Shown here piece after piece: positions 1-8,157 of a stretch of DNA of 64,000 bases. Within the stretch, counting starts at the first letter, position 1, and each line of letters starts with the position of its first letter. Made by a program: the position numbers and the translations under genes. The notes below the pieces were generated by a model, which saw only the letters and a program-made list of their open reading frames with translations, had not been told where the DNA came from and ran no database searches. Where the stretch lies: the NCBI RefSeq assembly GCF_000376565.1, contig NZ_BARG01000014.1, positions 186,001 through 250,000 on the forward strand, given 5' to 3'. The stretch comes from Streptomyces hokutonensis (GTDB taxonomy: Bacteria; Actinomycetota; Actinomycetes; Streptomycetales; Streptomycetaceae).

Positions 1-21
1 CTTGTGGATCTATGGAGGAAA

Positions 22-212
22 GTGAGCGGCCACCCCCACGAGAACTAGGGGTGGACACTCCGTTCACTTTTCAGGAGCCTGCCGCAGTGACCGCTGCGGT
101 GGGCTCCACCTTGTTGGTGGAAGGTCAGCGGCCACCCCTATAAGGACTAGGGGTGGACACTCCGTTCACTTTTCAAGAGCCTGCCGCATCGCCCGCTACG
201 GCAGGTTCCACC
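22..212. repeat. Two tandem ~90-bp repeat units with 102-bp period
   Basis: Bases 22-110 and 124-212 are near-identical direct copies exactly 102 bp apart. Each unit carries two potential hairpins. The first pairs CCACCCC with GGGGTGG and is flanked by complementary GTGARCGG and CCGTTCAC arms. The second is built on CCTGCCG and CGGCAGG, perfect in copy 2. A CCACC/GGTGG hairpin lies between the units at 105-120. Arrays of this kind occur at the ends of some IS21-family elements, but no transposase gene is inside the window, so the origin is open. Confidence 0.7.
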
Positions 213-307
213 TGTTTCTTACGGTACCGGCGCCGCGAGTCGCACGCCACCAGCCCCCGACGCACACCCCGCCCCAAGCGCCCCCCTGCGCAACCCGCGC
301 GCCGGTG

Positions 308-895
308 TCAGAGCGCAGCCTTCTTGGCCCCCGAGAACGCGGCGAACGCGGCGATGGCGAAGAAGACGAAGGTGAGCGGGTCGGAGTCGGCCTTCCAGGC
401 GTCCTGGACCACGCCGAAGTGGTCGAAGAACACCTTGCCGAAGCTCACGCCGTATTCATCCGCGATGAGCATCGCCTCGCCGACCAACTGGCCGAGGTAG
501 ACCGCGCCCAGGGCCAGCACGGCGCTGACCACGGGAAGCGCGGGGTTGCGCCCGCCGAGCTTGCCCGCGGCCAGGCCGATGACGAAGCCGACGCCGACCG
601 CCGCCCAGCCGATCTCGTGCTTGGTGGTGCCGATGACGACGCCGTAGATGCCGGCGGCCACCAGCCCGACGGCGACGGCGGTCACCAGGCCGAGCGCGAT
701 GTTGTTCTTCGGGGGAGCGGGCGGGGCGTACGGCGCGCTCGGTGCCGGAGGCGGCGGTACGGCGCCGGGCTGCTGGGCGTACGGATTGCCGTCGACCGGC
801 TGCGGCTGCGGCTGCGCGGGCGCCTGTGGCTGGGCCGGGGCCTGCGCCTCGGGCTGCGGCTGTGGCTGCTGTGGTGGCGTGGCTGACTGGCTCAT
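308..895 (-). CDS. Pro/Gln-rich N-terminus integral membrane protein
   Basis: A 195-residue protein of unknown function. The first ~65 residues are low complexity, rich in Pro, Gln and Ala, and presumably cytoplasmic. They are followed by about four hydrophobic segments, beginning near NNIALGLVTAVAVGLVAAG and ending with a helix near the C-terminus (FVFFAIAAFAAF). The start chosen is the ATG at 895, which has a GGGGGG tract just upstream; an in-frame ATG 20 codons further out has no comparable site. The architecture, a Pro/Gln-rich tail on a small multi-pass domain, is common in actinobacterial envelope proteins. I recognise no catalytic motif. It is transcribed away from the gene at 1032-2240, on the same strand and downstream of it. 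Confidence 0.75.
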   Translation of the reverse strand: MSQSATPPQQPQPQPEAQAPAQPQAPAQPQPQPVDGNPYAQQPGAVPPPPAPSAPYAPPAPPKNNIALGLVTAVAVGLVAAGIYGVVIGTTKHEIGWAAVGVGFVIGLAAGKLGGRNPALPVVSAVLALGAVYLGQLVGEAMLIADEYGVSFGKVFFDHFGVVQDAWKADSDPLTFVFFAIAAFAAFSGAKKAAL

Positions 896-1031
896 GACAG
901 AAATCCCCCCACGGGATGCGAAGACAGGAAAGGCGAAGCAGGGATGCGTGCGCACGGATATGCGACAACTGTGCGACGAGTGTGGGGAGATTAGCAGGTC
1001 GACGTGACCCTGTGACCAGTCGTTTTCGTGC

Positions 1032-2240
1032 TCAGAGCCGGTGTGCCGCGCCGGTCGGTGTGGCCCCGCGCGTGTCCAGCAGCAACTGCGCCTTCACCGA
1101 CAGGCCTTGGAGGTCGTACGTCCGGTGCTGCTGGAGCAGGATCGTCAGGTCGGCGTCGGCCGCCGCCTCGTAGAGGGAGTCCGCGCGGGGGACCGGGCGG
1201 TCGAGGACGCTCCAGGAGGGGATGTGGGGGTCGTGGTAGCTGACGGAGGCGCCGAGTTCCATGAGGCGGATCGCGATCTCCTGGGCGGGGGTGGCCTGTT
1301 GGTCGGCGAGGTCGGCCTTGTAGGTGACGCCGAGCAGCAACACCCGTGCTCCGCGCGCGGACTTGCCGTGCTCGTTGAGGAGTGTGGCGGCGCGCTGGAT
1401 GACGTAACGCGGCATCTGGTTGTTGACCTGCTGGGCGAGTTCGACCATGCGGAGCGGGCGGCCGCCGTGGGCCGTCAGGTCCTGGGGGACGGCGTGGCCG
1501 CCGACGCCGGGGCCGGGGCGGAAGGCCTGGAAGCCGAACGGTTTCGTCTCGGCGCAGCGGATGACGTCCCAGAGGTCGACGCCCAAGTCGTGGCACAGGA
1601 CGGCCATTTCGTTGACGAGGGCGATGTTGACGTGCCGGAAATTGGTCTCCAGTAGTTGCACGGTTTCCGCTTCGCGCAGGCCACGCGCGCGTACCACCTT
1701 GTCGGTGAGCCTGCCGTAGAAGGCGGCGGCGGACTCGGTGCAGGCCGGTGTCAGGCCGCCGATCACCTTGGGGGTGTTGGCGGGGGTGAAGTCGCGGTTG
1801 CCGGGGTCGACGCGGCTGGGGGAGTAGGCGAGGTGGAAGTCGCGGCCCGCGCGGAGACCGGATCCCTCTTCGAGGAGGGGACGCAGGAAGTCCTCGGTGG
1901 TGCCGGGGTGCACCGGTGACTCCAGGATCACCGTGGTGTGCGGGCGCAGGTTGGCCGCGAGGGCACGGGCGGCCGTCTCCACCTGGCTGAGGTCGAGGCC
2001 GCCGTCCGCGTCCGGGGGTGTCGGCGCGCAGATCACGGCGGTGCGTACGCGGCCGAGCTCGGCGGGGTTCGTGGCAGGCCGGAAGCCCCCCGAGAGCATC
2101 CGGCGCAGTTCGGCGGGGCTGAGGGAGCCGGCCTCGGGGCCGGTCTTGAAGCCGACCGTGGCGATACCGGCGGCGACAGCGGCCTGGGCCAGGGGCAGGC
2201 CGAGAGGACCGAGTCCGATGACGGCGAGATCTGCGGGCAT
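1032..2240 (-). CDS. Nucleotide-sugar dehydrogenase family protein lacking the catalytic Cys
   Basis: Belongs to the UDP-glucose/UDP-ManNAc 6-dehydrogenase family (402 residues, normal length). Visible features in order: an N-terminal Rossmann motif GLGPLGLPLA, a central domain with YSPSRVDPGN and LLETNFRHVNIALVNE, the Lys of KPFGF, and a C-terminal nucleotide-binding segment LLLGVTYKADL. The active-site loop reads PGPGVGGHAVPQDL. In the family this is GGHC(I/V)P, with Cys acting as the thiohemiacetal nucleophile; here the residue is Ala250, encoded by bases 1491-1493. The two-step NAD-dependent oxidation of a nucleotide sugar to a uronate is therefore unlikely, and a one-step, regulatory or pseudo-enzyme role is possible. 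The ATG at 2240 has GGGAAGGACGG upstream. It is divergent from glpD. Confidence 0.85.
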   Translation of the reverse strand: MPADLAVIGLGPLGLPLAQAAVAAGIATVGFKTGPEAGSLSPAELRRMLSGGFRPATNPAELGRVRTAVICAPTPPDADGGLDLSQVETAARALAANLRPHTTVILESPVHPGTTEDFLRPLLEEGSGLRAGRDFHLAYSPSRVDPGNRDFTPANTPKVIGGLTPACTESAAAFYGRLTDKVVRARGLREAETVQLLETNFRHVNIALVNEMAVLCHDLGVDLWDVIRCAETKPFGFQAFRPGPGVGGHAVPQDLTAHGGRPLRMVELAQQVNNQMPRYVIQRAATLLNEHGKSARGARVLLLGVTYKADLADQQATPAQEIAIRLMELGASVSYHDPHIPSWSVLDRPVPRADSLYEAAADADLTILLQQHRTYDLQGLSVKAQLLLDTRGATPTGAAHRL

Positions 2241-2511
2241 GGCGTGGGCCGTCCTTCCCAGTAACCGAAGCGGGACAGGTGCGCAAGCCCTGTGGACAGA
2301 ACGAGCGAGCGCAATGTCAGACTAGGAGTAAATATGACCGTTATGCGGTATTGGACGGCTGTGTTTTTCGGCAGTCCTGTGATTGTTGTCCACAGGCTGG
2401 GGGCGAGTGGTGGCTGAAGTCGGGCAACCCGGTCAGAATTTGGGCAGGAGGGATACGAACCGGGCTTCGCCGAACGGGTGCGGCCGGCGCTACCGATAGC
2501 GGGAGGCAGCG

Positions 2512-4227
2512 GTGAGGACAGCGACACTGGGTCCGGCGCAGCGGGCCGAGGCACTGGCGGGAATGGCCGAGCGCGAACTGGACGTGCTCGTGGTGGGCGG
2601 AGGCGTGGTCGGCGCGGGCACCGCCCTGGACGCCGTGACCCGAGGCCTCTCCACGGGACTGGTCGAGGCGCGCGACTGGGCGTCCGGTACATCGAGCAGG
2701 TCGAGCAAGCTCATCCACGGCGGCCTGCGCTACCTGGAGATGCTCGACTTCGCCCTCGTCCGCGAGGCCCTGAAGGAACGCGGACTGCTCCTGGAGCGGC
2801 TCGCCCCGCACCTGGTGAAGCCGGTGCCGTTCCTGTACCCGCTCCAGCACAAGGGCTGGGAGCGCCTGTACGCAGGCTCGGGCGTCGCGCTCTACGACGG
2901 CATGTCGATGGCCCGCGGCCACGGACGCGGCCTGCCCACCCACCGCCACCTGAGCCGCCGTCACGCCCTGCGCGTGGCACCGGCGCTGAAGAAGGACGCC
3001 CTGGTCGGGGCCCTGCAGTACTACGACGCCCAGATGGACGACGCCCGCTATGTGGCCACCCTGGTGCGCACGGCGTCGTCGTACGGCGCGAAGGTCGCCA
3101 ACCGCGCGCGCGTGACCGGGTTCCTGCGCGAGGGCGAGCGGGTGGTCGGCGCCAAGGTGGAGGACGTCGAGGCGGGCGGCGAGTACGAGATCCGCGCCAA
3201 GCAGATCGTGAACGCCACGGGTGTGTGGACCGACGACACCCAGGCCATGGTCGGCGAGCGCGGGCAGTTCCACGTCCGCGCCTCCAAGGGCATCCACCTG
3301 GTCGTCCCCAAGGACCGCATCAACTCCAGCAGCGGACTGATCCTGCGCACCGAGAAGTCCGTGCTGTTCGTCATCCCCTGGGGCCGGCACTGGATCGTCG
3401 GCACCACCGACACCGACTGGGACCTCGACAAGGCCCACCCGGCCGCCTCCAGCGCCGACATCGACTACCTCCTGGAGCATGTGAACTCGGTCCTCGCGGT
3501 ACCGCTGACCAGAGACGACGTCCAGGGCGTGTACGCGGGGCTGCGGCCCCTGCTGGCCGGCGAGTCCGACGCCACCAGCAAGCTGTCGCGCGAGCACACC
3601 GTGGCGCATCCGGTGCCGGGGCTCGTCGTCGTGGCGGGGGGCAAGTACACGACGTACCGGGTGATGGCCAAGGACGCGGTGGACGAGGCGGTGCACGGGC
3701 TCGACATGCGGGTCGCCGAGTGCGTCACCGAGGACGTGCCGCTGCTCGGCGCGGAGGGCTACCGCGCGCTGTGGAACGCGCGAGCGCGGATCGCCGCCCA
3801 GACCGGCATCCACGTGGTGCGCGTGGAGCACCTGCTGAACCGTTTCGGTTCGATGGCTGAGGAGGTCCTCGACCTCATCGCCAAGGACCCGACGCTGGGC
3901 GAACCCCTCCAGGCCGCCGACGACTATCTGCGCGCCGAGGTCGTCTACGCCGCCTCGCACGAGGGCGCACGGCACCTGGACGACGTGCTGACCCGCCGCA
4001 CCCGCATCTCCATCGAGACCTTCGACCGGGGCACCCGCAGCGCCCGCGAGGCCGCCGAGCTGATGGCGCCGGTGCTCGGCTGGGACAAGGACCAGATCGA
4101 GCGCGAGGTCGAGCACTACGAGAAGCGGGTCGAGGCCGAGCGCGAGTCGCAGCGCCAGCCCGACGACCTGACGGCGGACGCGGCGCGGCTGGGGGCGCCC
4201 GACATCGTGCCGACGGAGGGCGACTGA
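2512..4227 (+). CDS. glpD: FAD-dependent glycerol-3-phosphate dehydrogenase
   Basis: Oxidises sn-glycerol 3-phosphate to dihydroxyacetone phosphate with FAD, passing electrons to the respiratory chain at the membrane. The 571-residue product has the dinucleotide motif VVGGGVVGAGTALDAV near residue 25, the family signature SSRSSKLIHGGLRYLE, a conserved IPWGRHWIVGTTDTDWD segment, and the C-terminal helical domain typical of aerobic GlpD. The GTG start at 2512 is preceded by GGGAGG at 2501-2506. The 271-bp divergent spacer with the nucleotide-sugar dehydrogenase should hold both promoters. No glpF or glpK is adjacent, so this copy is not in a glycerol operon. Streptomycetes commonly carry another glpD in the gyl operon. 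Confidence 0.93.
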   Translation: MRTATLGPAQRAEALAGMAERELDVLVVGGGVVGAGTALDAVTRGLSTGLVEARDWASGTSSRSSKLIHGGLRYLEMLDFALVREALKERGLLLERLAPHLVKPVPFLYPLQHKGWERLYAGSGVALYDGMSMARGHGRGLPTHRHLSRRHALRVAPALKKDALVGALQYYDAQMDDARYVATLVRTASSYGAKVANRARVTGFLREGERVVGAKVEDVEAGGEYEIRAKQIVNATGVWTDDTQAMVGERGQFHVRASKGIHLVVPKDRINSSSGLILRTEKSVLFVIPWGRHWIVGTTDTDWDLDKAHPAASSADIDYLLEHVNSVLAVPLTRDDVQGVYAGLRPLLAGESDATSKLSREHTVAHPVPGLVVVAGGKYTTYRVMAKDAVDEAVHGLDMRVAECVTEDVPLLGAEGYRALWNARARIAAQTGIHVVRVEHLLNRFGSMAEEVLDLIAKDPTLGEPLQAADDYLRAEVVYAASHEGARHLDDVLTRRTRISIETFDRGTRSAREAAELMAPVLGWDKDQIEREVEHYEKRVEAERESQRQPDDLTADAARLGAPDIVPTEGD

Positions 4228-4358
4228 GAGCGATGGAGGGCGACCGAGCGAGACCGGGCTACTGGGACTCCGCCGGGCGCGCACCGCTGCTTCACTCGCC
4301 GTCGGCTTCACTCGAACGAGTGTCGTGAGCTGGGATCTTTGTCCGGAACCCGGCCGTT

Positions 4359-5402
4359 CTACGAGGTGCGGGGGCAGAACTCGGCGGCGAGCAGGGTCGG
4401 TTCGAGGCCGGGGTCCGCTATCTCGCTCGTGTTCACCCGGAAGGTGAGGACATGACGGCCGTCGACGGTGGCTGCGGTGCGCACGTAGCTGCCCGAGATC
4501 CGGCCGTTGTGCCCCCACACCGTGGTGCCGCACGGCAGCTTCACCGGAAACAGCCCCATGCCGTACGAGCCGTGTGCGGTACGGGTGTTGAGCATCTCGC
4601 GCAGCCAGCGCGAGGGCAGTAGCCGACCGCCGAGCAGGGCCGAGTAGAAGCGGTCCAGATCGGCGAGCGTGGTCACCAGCTCGCCCGCGGCGCCGGCCAC
4701 CCGCGGGTCGAGATCGGTGACGTCGGAGCCGTCGGCCGCGTAGGCGCGGCCGTGCGGCACGGGAAGAGTGGTGCGGGAGCCCGGGAAGGAGGTGCCCGTC
4801 AGACCCAGCGGAGCGATGATGCGGCGCTCGGCCTCGGTGGCGTACGAGCGGCCGGTGATCTGCCGGATCACCAGGCCGAGCAGGACGTAGTTGGTGTTCG
4901 AGTAGGAGAAGCGGCCGCGGTCGGCCGGAGGGTGGGTGAGCGCGATACGGACGGCGGCGAGAGGTGACTCGGGGACCGTGCCCCCGGTGGTCGCGGTGAA
5001 GTCGTACAGGCCGCTGGTGTGGGTGAGCAGGGAACGGAGGGTCAGCGCGCGCCCGTCGTTGCCCGCTCCTCGCACCAGGCCCGGCAGGTGCTGCTCCACC
5101 GTGTCGGACAGGGACAGCCGGTGTTCGGCGGCCAGTTGGAGGACCACCGTCGCGATGAAGGTCTTCGTGATGCTGCCGGCGCGGAAGTGGTCGGCACGGC
5201 CGATGCCGGTTCCGGCCTGGGTGTAGCGGAAGTCCGTCCCGTTGTGGGCCAGTAGCGCCGCGGCGGGGGCTCTGCCCCGGGTGACCAGCAGTCGGACCAG
5301 GGCGTTCGTGGCCGGGGGCGGGCCTGCCTGCGAAGCGGCTGTGGACAGGCAGAGGAGCGCCAAAGACACCGGAATGACCAGCAGTGTCCGAGGGGCGGGC
5401 AT
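4359..5402 (-). CDS. Secreted serine beta-lactamase/DD-peptidase-like hydrolase
   Basis: Class C beta-lactamase / R61-type D-alanyl-D-alanine carboxypeptidase fold, 347 residues. The N-terminus is a signal peptide (LLVIPVSLALLCLSTAASQA). Active-site motifs are visible: SITK (the SxxK nucleophile) within AGSITKTFIATVV, YSN within YSNTNYVLLGL (YxN), and HNG in VWGHNGRISGS, standing in for KTG/HxG. This set fits a penicillin-binding carboxypeptidase or esterase better than a true resistance enzyme. The ATG at 5402 has GGAGG upstream. The gene is convergent with glpD (131-bp gap) and divergent from the first kinase of the receptor array, so a cell-wall link is suggestive but unproven. Confidence 0.88.
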   Translation of the reverse strand: MPAPRTLLVIPVSLALLCLSTAASQAGPPPATNALVRLLVTRGRAPAAALLAHNGTDFRYTQAGTGIGRADHFRAGSITKTFIATVVLQLAAEHRLSLSDTVEQHLPGLVRGAGNDGRALTLRSLLTHTSGLYDFTATTGGTVPESPLAAVRIALTHPPADRGRFSYSNTNYVLLGLVIRQITGRSYATEAERRIIAPLGLTGTSFPGSRTTLPVPHGRAYAADGSDVTDLDPRVAGAAGELVTTLADLDRFYSALLGGRLLPSRWLREMLNTRTAHGSYGMGLFPVKLPCGTTVWGHNGRISGSYVRTAATVDGRHVLTFRVNTSEIADPGLEPTLLAAEFCPRTS

Positions 5403-5572
5403 CGCGAACCTCCGTTCTCGGCGGTCATCCTGCCCGGCTTGGCTGTGTGACCTGCGCCGGATATCCGACGGGATGTGCCGGGGGTGCGCGACGAGAGGCC
5501 CCCTGGGCGTTGGGCACTTGTTCGGTGGGGGACAATGGAGGCTCTGTCAGGGCGGGTTGCATGAGGGGACGC

Positions 5573-7993
5573 ATGTCGGAGGCGGAGCGGGCGGGGACAT
5601 CCCGTCAGGACACTCGTCGGGACAAGAACGAGCGTCTTCTCGCCGGGCGGTACCGGTTGGGAGAAGTGCTCGGCCGCGGAGGCATGGGCACGGTGTGGCG
5701 TGCCGAGGACGAAACCCTGGGCCGGACGGTCGCCGTCAAGGAGCTGCGGTTCCCGTCCAGCATCGACGAGGACGAGAAACGGCGGCTGATCACACGGACG
5801 TTGCGCGAGGCCAAGGCCATCGCGCGGATCCGCAACACCAGCGCGGTGACGGTCTTCGACGTGGTCGACGAGGACGACCGGCCCTGGATCGTCATGGAGT
5901 TGGTCGAGGGCAAGTCGCTCGCCGAGGCCATTCGCGAGGACGGCCTGCTGGAGCCGCGCCGCGCGGCGGAGGTCGGGCTCGCGATACTCGACGTCCTGCG
6001 GTCCGCGCACCGCGAGGGCATCCTGCACCGCGACGTGAAGCCGTCGAACGTGCTGATCGCCGAGGACGGCCGGGTCGTGCTCACCGACTTCGGCATCGCG
6101 CAGGTCGAGGGCGACCCGTCGATCACCTCCACCGGCATGCTCGTCGGCGCGCCCTCGTACATCTCCCCGGAGCGGGCCCGCGGGCACAAGCCGGGTCCGG
6201 CGGCCGACATGTGGTCGCTCGGGGGTCTGCTGTACGCGGCGGTCGAGGGCGCGCCGCCGTACGACAAGGGTTCCGCGATCGCCACGCTCACCGCGGTGAT
6301 GACCGAGCCGCTGGAGGAGCCGAAGAACGCCGGGCCGTTGAAGGACGTCATCTACGGCCTGCTCAACAAGGACCCCGCTCAGCGTCTCGACGACGCCGGT
6401 GCCCGGGCGATGCTCAACGCGGTGATCCACGCGCCCGAGCCCAAGGCCGAGCCGGAGCCGGTGCCGGTGGACGCGACGACGGTCGTGCCGTTGCCCGCGC
6501 AGCCGGGGTCCGCCGAGTCCGGCGGCAAGAAGAGCGGTGGCGGGGCTTCGGCCGGGGCCGAGCGCTTGCGTGGGGCGTTGCGGTCCATGCGGAAGGCCGC
6601 CGGGGGTTCGGCGGGGGCCGGGGCGGCGACTTCGGCGGCCGCGGGTTCGAGTGCGGCTGCGGCTGCGGCTGCGGGTTCGGCCACGCGTGTGGATTCCGCT
6701 GAAGGTGCGGCTTCAACTGCCGTTGCCGGTAAGCCGGGTGGCGTGAGTTCGGGTGCGGGTGCCGGGACCGGTGCGGACGGCTCGGGCAGCGCCTCGGGTA
6801 AGTCGGGTACGAGTGGCTCGGGTACTTCGGAGACTGGTGGCTCCAGTGGCTCCAGTGGTGCGAAGGGCGCAACGGCGGCTGGCTCAGGGCCCGTTGGTGC
6901 TGGGCCTCGGACGCCCGCGGTGCCTTCGGCTCGGTCGGCTGGTGCTTCCGGTGCGGTGACCGCCGGTTCGGGTGCCGCGGCTGGTTCGGCGGCGAAGGCC
7001 GGTGCGGCGGACTCGGGTACGCGTGACCCGGGGACGCGTGACCTGGGTGTGCAGGCGTCGGGGCTGCGGGAGACCGGGCTGCGGGACTCCGGTGCCAAGG
7101 ACCCGGGTGCGACGCACGAGGTGGGTGCGCGGGGGGCCAACTCGGGTTCGGGTGGGCGGAGTTCAGGGTGGCCCGTGATGACGCCGCCGGATCTTCCGCC
7201 GCGGTCCGTGCCGAGGGCGCCGCTCACCGATGTGGTGCCGAAGCGGACCTTGGTGATCATCGCGGTGGTCGTCGTGCTCGCGGTGATCGGTGCCGTGCTG
7301 GCGCTGACGCTCGGCGGCGGTGACGACAGCGGCTCGAAGGGGTCGAAGAAGAACAGCGGCGGCAAGGCGGTCGCCAGCGCGAGCGCGAGTGCCAGCGGTG
7401 GAACCGACACCAAGAAGGACGACAGCGACACGGCGAGCACGGGCGGCGACCAGGCCGACTCCTCGTCGACGGCGTCGGCCTCGGGCGGCACGTCGACGTC
7501 CACCGGTACGAACGCGTCCGGCGGGAGCGGTGACCAGACCGACGGCGCCTCGGGCGGTGCGGCGGTCGTGAAGACGTACAAGGGGAGCCAGGGGTTCTCC
7601 ATAGGCCTGCCCGCCGGTTGGTCGTACCAGTCGACGGACTCCGCCGGAGTCCGGCTGGTCGGCCCCGACGGGCAGAAGCTGCTGATCGCCTGGACCAGTA
7701 CGCCGAAGAACAATCCGGTGGCGGACTGGCAGAACCAGGAGCAGTACATGACGCGCTCCGGGTACACGCGGATCCGAATAGCGGGGGTGAGCTACCGGGG
7801 CTGGAACACGGCCGACTGGGAGTTCACCTATACGGACGGCGGGACGAAGTACCGGACCATCGACCGCGGCTTCGTCGTCAACAGCCATCTCGGCTATGCG
7901 CTCATGTACACCGCGAAAGCCGCCAATTGGGACAGCGAGCTGCGTAAGGACACCTGGACGACACTGACGAAGACGTTCGAACCGAAGTCGTGA
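5573..7993 (+). CDS. Ser/Thr protein kinase receptor with long Ser/Gly/Ala linker
   Basis: Eukaryotic-type (Hanks) kinase of 806 residues. The kinase domain spans about 26-290: glycine loop GRGGMGTVW, Lys56 in VAVKEL, catalytic HRD at 152-154, and DFG at 172-174, so all catalytic residues are present. A linker of ~250 residues follows, almost pure Ser, Gly, Ala and Thr. A single TM helix lies near 559-581 (TLVIIAVVVVLAVIGAVLAL), then a Ser-rich stalk and an extracellular domain from ~670 beginning GFSIGLPAGW. The ATG at 5573 is preferred because GAGGGG sits 4-10 bases upstream; an in-frame ATG at 5561 is the alternative. First of five codirectional kinase-like genes. From memory, the related S. 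coelicolor cluster influences sporulation and cell-wall synthesis. Confidence 0.92.
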   Translation: MSEAERAGTSRQDTRRDKNERLLAGRYRLGEVLGRGGMGTVWRAEDETLGRTVAVKELRFPSSIDEDEKRRLITRTLREAKAIARIRNTSAVTVFDVVDEDDRPWIVMELVEGKSLAEAIREDGLLEPRRAAEVGLAILDVLRSAHREGILHRDVKPSNVLIAEDGRVVLTDFGIAQVEGDPSITSTGMLVGAPSYISPERARGHKPGPAADMWSLGGLLYAAVEGAPPYDKGSAIATLTAVMTEPLEEPKNAGPLKDVIYGLLNKDPAQRLDDAGARAMLNAVIHAPEPKAEPEPVPVDATTVVPLPAQPGSAESGGKKSGGGASAGAERLRGALRSMRKAAGGSAGAGAATSAAAGSSAAAAAAAGSATRVDSAEGAASTAVAGKPGGVSSGAGAGTGADGSGSASGKSGTSGSGTSETGGSSGSSGAKGATAAGSGPVGAGPRTPAVPSARSAGASGAVTAGSGAAAGSAAKAGAADSGTRDPGTRDLGVQASGLRETGLRDSGAKDPGATHEVGARGANSGSGGRSSGWPVMTPPDLPPRSVPRAPLTDVVPKRTLVIIAVVVVLAVIGAVLALTLGGGDDSGSKGSKKNSGGKAVASASASASGGTDTKKDDSDTASTGGDQADSSSTASASGGTSTSTGTNASGGSGDQTDGASGGAAVVKTYKGSQGFSIGLPAGWSYQSTDSAGVRLVGPDGQKLLIAWTSTPKNNPVADWQNQEQYMTRSGYTRIRIAGVSYRGWNTADWEFTYTDGGTKYRTIDRGFVVNSHLGYALMYTAKAANWDSELRKDTWTTLTKTFEPKS

Positions 7994-8157
7994 GGCGGGT
8001 GGGTCAGGGTTTGGCGCGCCAGATCCGTCAACCCCTCTTTGTGGGTTGCCTCCGGCACGTATCGTGAGTGGTTGCGGACCGTACGCATCCAGGTATGCAG
8101 GCGGAACGGGGCGCAAGGCGAACGGAATTGACCAACCGGGCGGCCGGGGGAGGCAAC

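Noticed and set aside
22..212. CRISPR array
   Set aside because: Only two units of ~90 bp with a 12-bp gap; no spacers of regular size and no cas genes.
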